This document shows, piece after piece, positions 63,331 to 64,000 of a DNA stretch of 64,000 bases (the first letter of the stretch is position 1; the number at the start of each line of letters is the position of its first letter). The notes below the pieces were generated by a model that saw only the letters and a list, made by a program, of their open reading frames with translations, had not been told where the DNA came from and did no database searches. This DNA comes from CAKRJP01 sp963597615 (GTDB taxonomy: Bacteria; Bacillota; Clostridia; Lachnospirales; Lachnospiraceae). Both the position numbers and the translations under genes were made by a program. The stretch covers positions 3,501 to 67,500 of the forward strand of contig CAVBQS010000016.1 in NCBI GenBank assembly GCA_963597615.1. The letters run 5' to 3'.

Positions 63331-63948
63331 CTATTCAATAAATTTATCCAGTTGTGCTTCTACTTTTTTCCGGATCTTGACTGTCGGATGTTGGATTACT
63401 TTCCCTCTTGTTACCACCATATCCACATGGCGCAGTGCACACAAATCTTCCAATGGATTTTCCTTTGTTACTATTAAATCTGCGCATTTTCCTACTTCAA
63501 CAGTTCCTGTAAGATCTCCGATTCCCGCCATTTGGGCACTCTTTGCAGTTGCTGTATATAAGGCAAAGGCATTGGATACGCCCACGTATTTGTGGAAATA
63601 ATATAGTTCCCGCCAAAAGTCATACTGGGTAATCCACGGACATCCCACATCATTGCCCAGTACTATCGGAATATCATGCTTAAGGGCCGTCTTTGCACAG
63701 GCGATGATTCCCTCAAATACCACATTCCCATTATACTGTTCAACCTCCGTTGCATTGGTAATGGATCGGTCAAATAGTGCATAGGGAAGTGCCGGTGAAA
63801 GGGTGGTACAAAGAAAGGATTCACTTTTCTCAAACAACTGAATCGTGTCTTCCGGAAGCTTAGCTCCATGCTCAATAGAATCCACACCATTTTCCAAGGC
63901 CACTCGCACACCCTCCGGTGATTCCACATGGGCCGCCACAAGATAGCC
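63331..63948 (-). pseudogene. Amidohydrolase-family protein, C-terminal remnant
   Basis: About 205 residues from the second half of a metal-dependent amidohydrolase (imidazolonepropionase/prolidase type): VAAHVESPEGVRVALE with the metal His, VDSIEHGAKL with a second His, IPIVLGNDVGCPW with a metal Asp, GTVEVGKCADLIV. The in-frame codon before GYLVAAH is a TAA at 63949-63951, so the N-terminal half is missing or frameshifted; a GTG at 63939 could start the visible frame. The missing half may lie partly beyond the right edge. Confidence 0.72.
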
Positions 63949-64000
63949 TTAATTTCCAGATCAAAGTAGCCCTAAATCAATATTAAACAGAGTACATCTG

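Overview
The window looks like a piece of a low-GC, anaerobic Clostridia chromosome, most likely from the family Lachnospiraceae. Pointers are the split end of purine synthesis (separate AICAR transformylase and PurO), secreted ChW-repeat cell-wall proteins, biotin, 2-aminoethylphosphonate and hexuronate genes typical of gut Firmicutes, Firmicutes-type ribosome binding sites and AT-rich spacers. I saw no rRNA, tRNA, CRISPR array, IS element or phage.

Layout. 1-1.2 kb: left-edge DUF4143 ATPase with a phased-repeat promoter. 1.3-5.3 kb: housekeeping run purO-purH-glmM-greA. 5.3-9.7 kb: azlCD amino-acid exporter, an isocitrate dehydrogenase, GtrA and a split threonine/serine exporter. 10-11.4 kb: an XRE-HTH / UDP-sugar dehydrogenase fusion. 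11.5-17.2 kb: three large unsecreted-looking proteins, two of them tandem paralogues and one ending in a PARP-like ADP-ribosyltransferase fold. 17.4-24.2 kb: YeiH-family transporter with LysR, and a MarR-controlled heterodimeric ABC exporter. 24.4-28.1 kb: two ChW-repeat cell-wall hydrolase paralogues. 28.3-35.8 kb: a decay zone with a broken hyuA, a helicase fragment, a membrane-protein tail, and a phosphoketolase and LysR gene that lost their 3' halves in one deletion; an intact IclR and a second DUF4143 ATPase lie inside it. 36-37.6 kb: bioB-bioY behind a BirA operator. 37.7-44.2 kb: phosphonate operon with a permease/binding-protein fusion and an RpiR regulator. 44.3-50.3 kb: K+ channel, M20 hydrolase, a CxxCxGxG protein, metY and a MATE pump. 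50.5-52.6 kb: another large helical protein. 52.8-57.2 kb: GntP, mannitol-dehydrogenase-family enzyme and ROK regulator. 57.2-63.1 kb: a GNAT / giant calpain-like protease / small acidic protein cassette. Right edge: amidohydrolase remnant.

The most interesting theme is a dispersed set of five large, hydrophilic, helical proteins (523, 643, 677, 724 and 1573 aa). They lack signal peptides, begin with glutamine-rich segments, and four of them seem to share a helical module; two end in recognisable effector-type enzymes (PARP-like ADP-ribosyltransferase, calpain-like cysteine protease). I infer an undescribed effector or conflict system; no secretion machinery is visible here. A second theme is regulatory: both DUF4143 ATPase genes carry GAAAAA(A)TG motifs repeated every 33 bp up to and into an extended -10 promoter.

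All functional names come from reading the translated sequence by eye; no database search or structure prediction was run.
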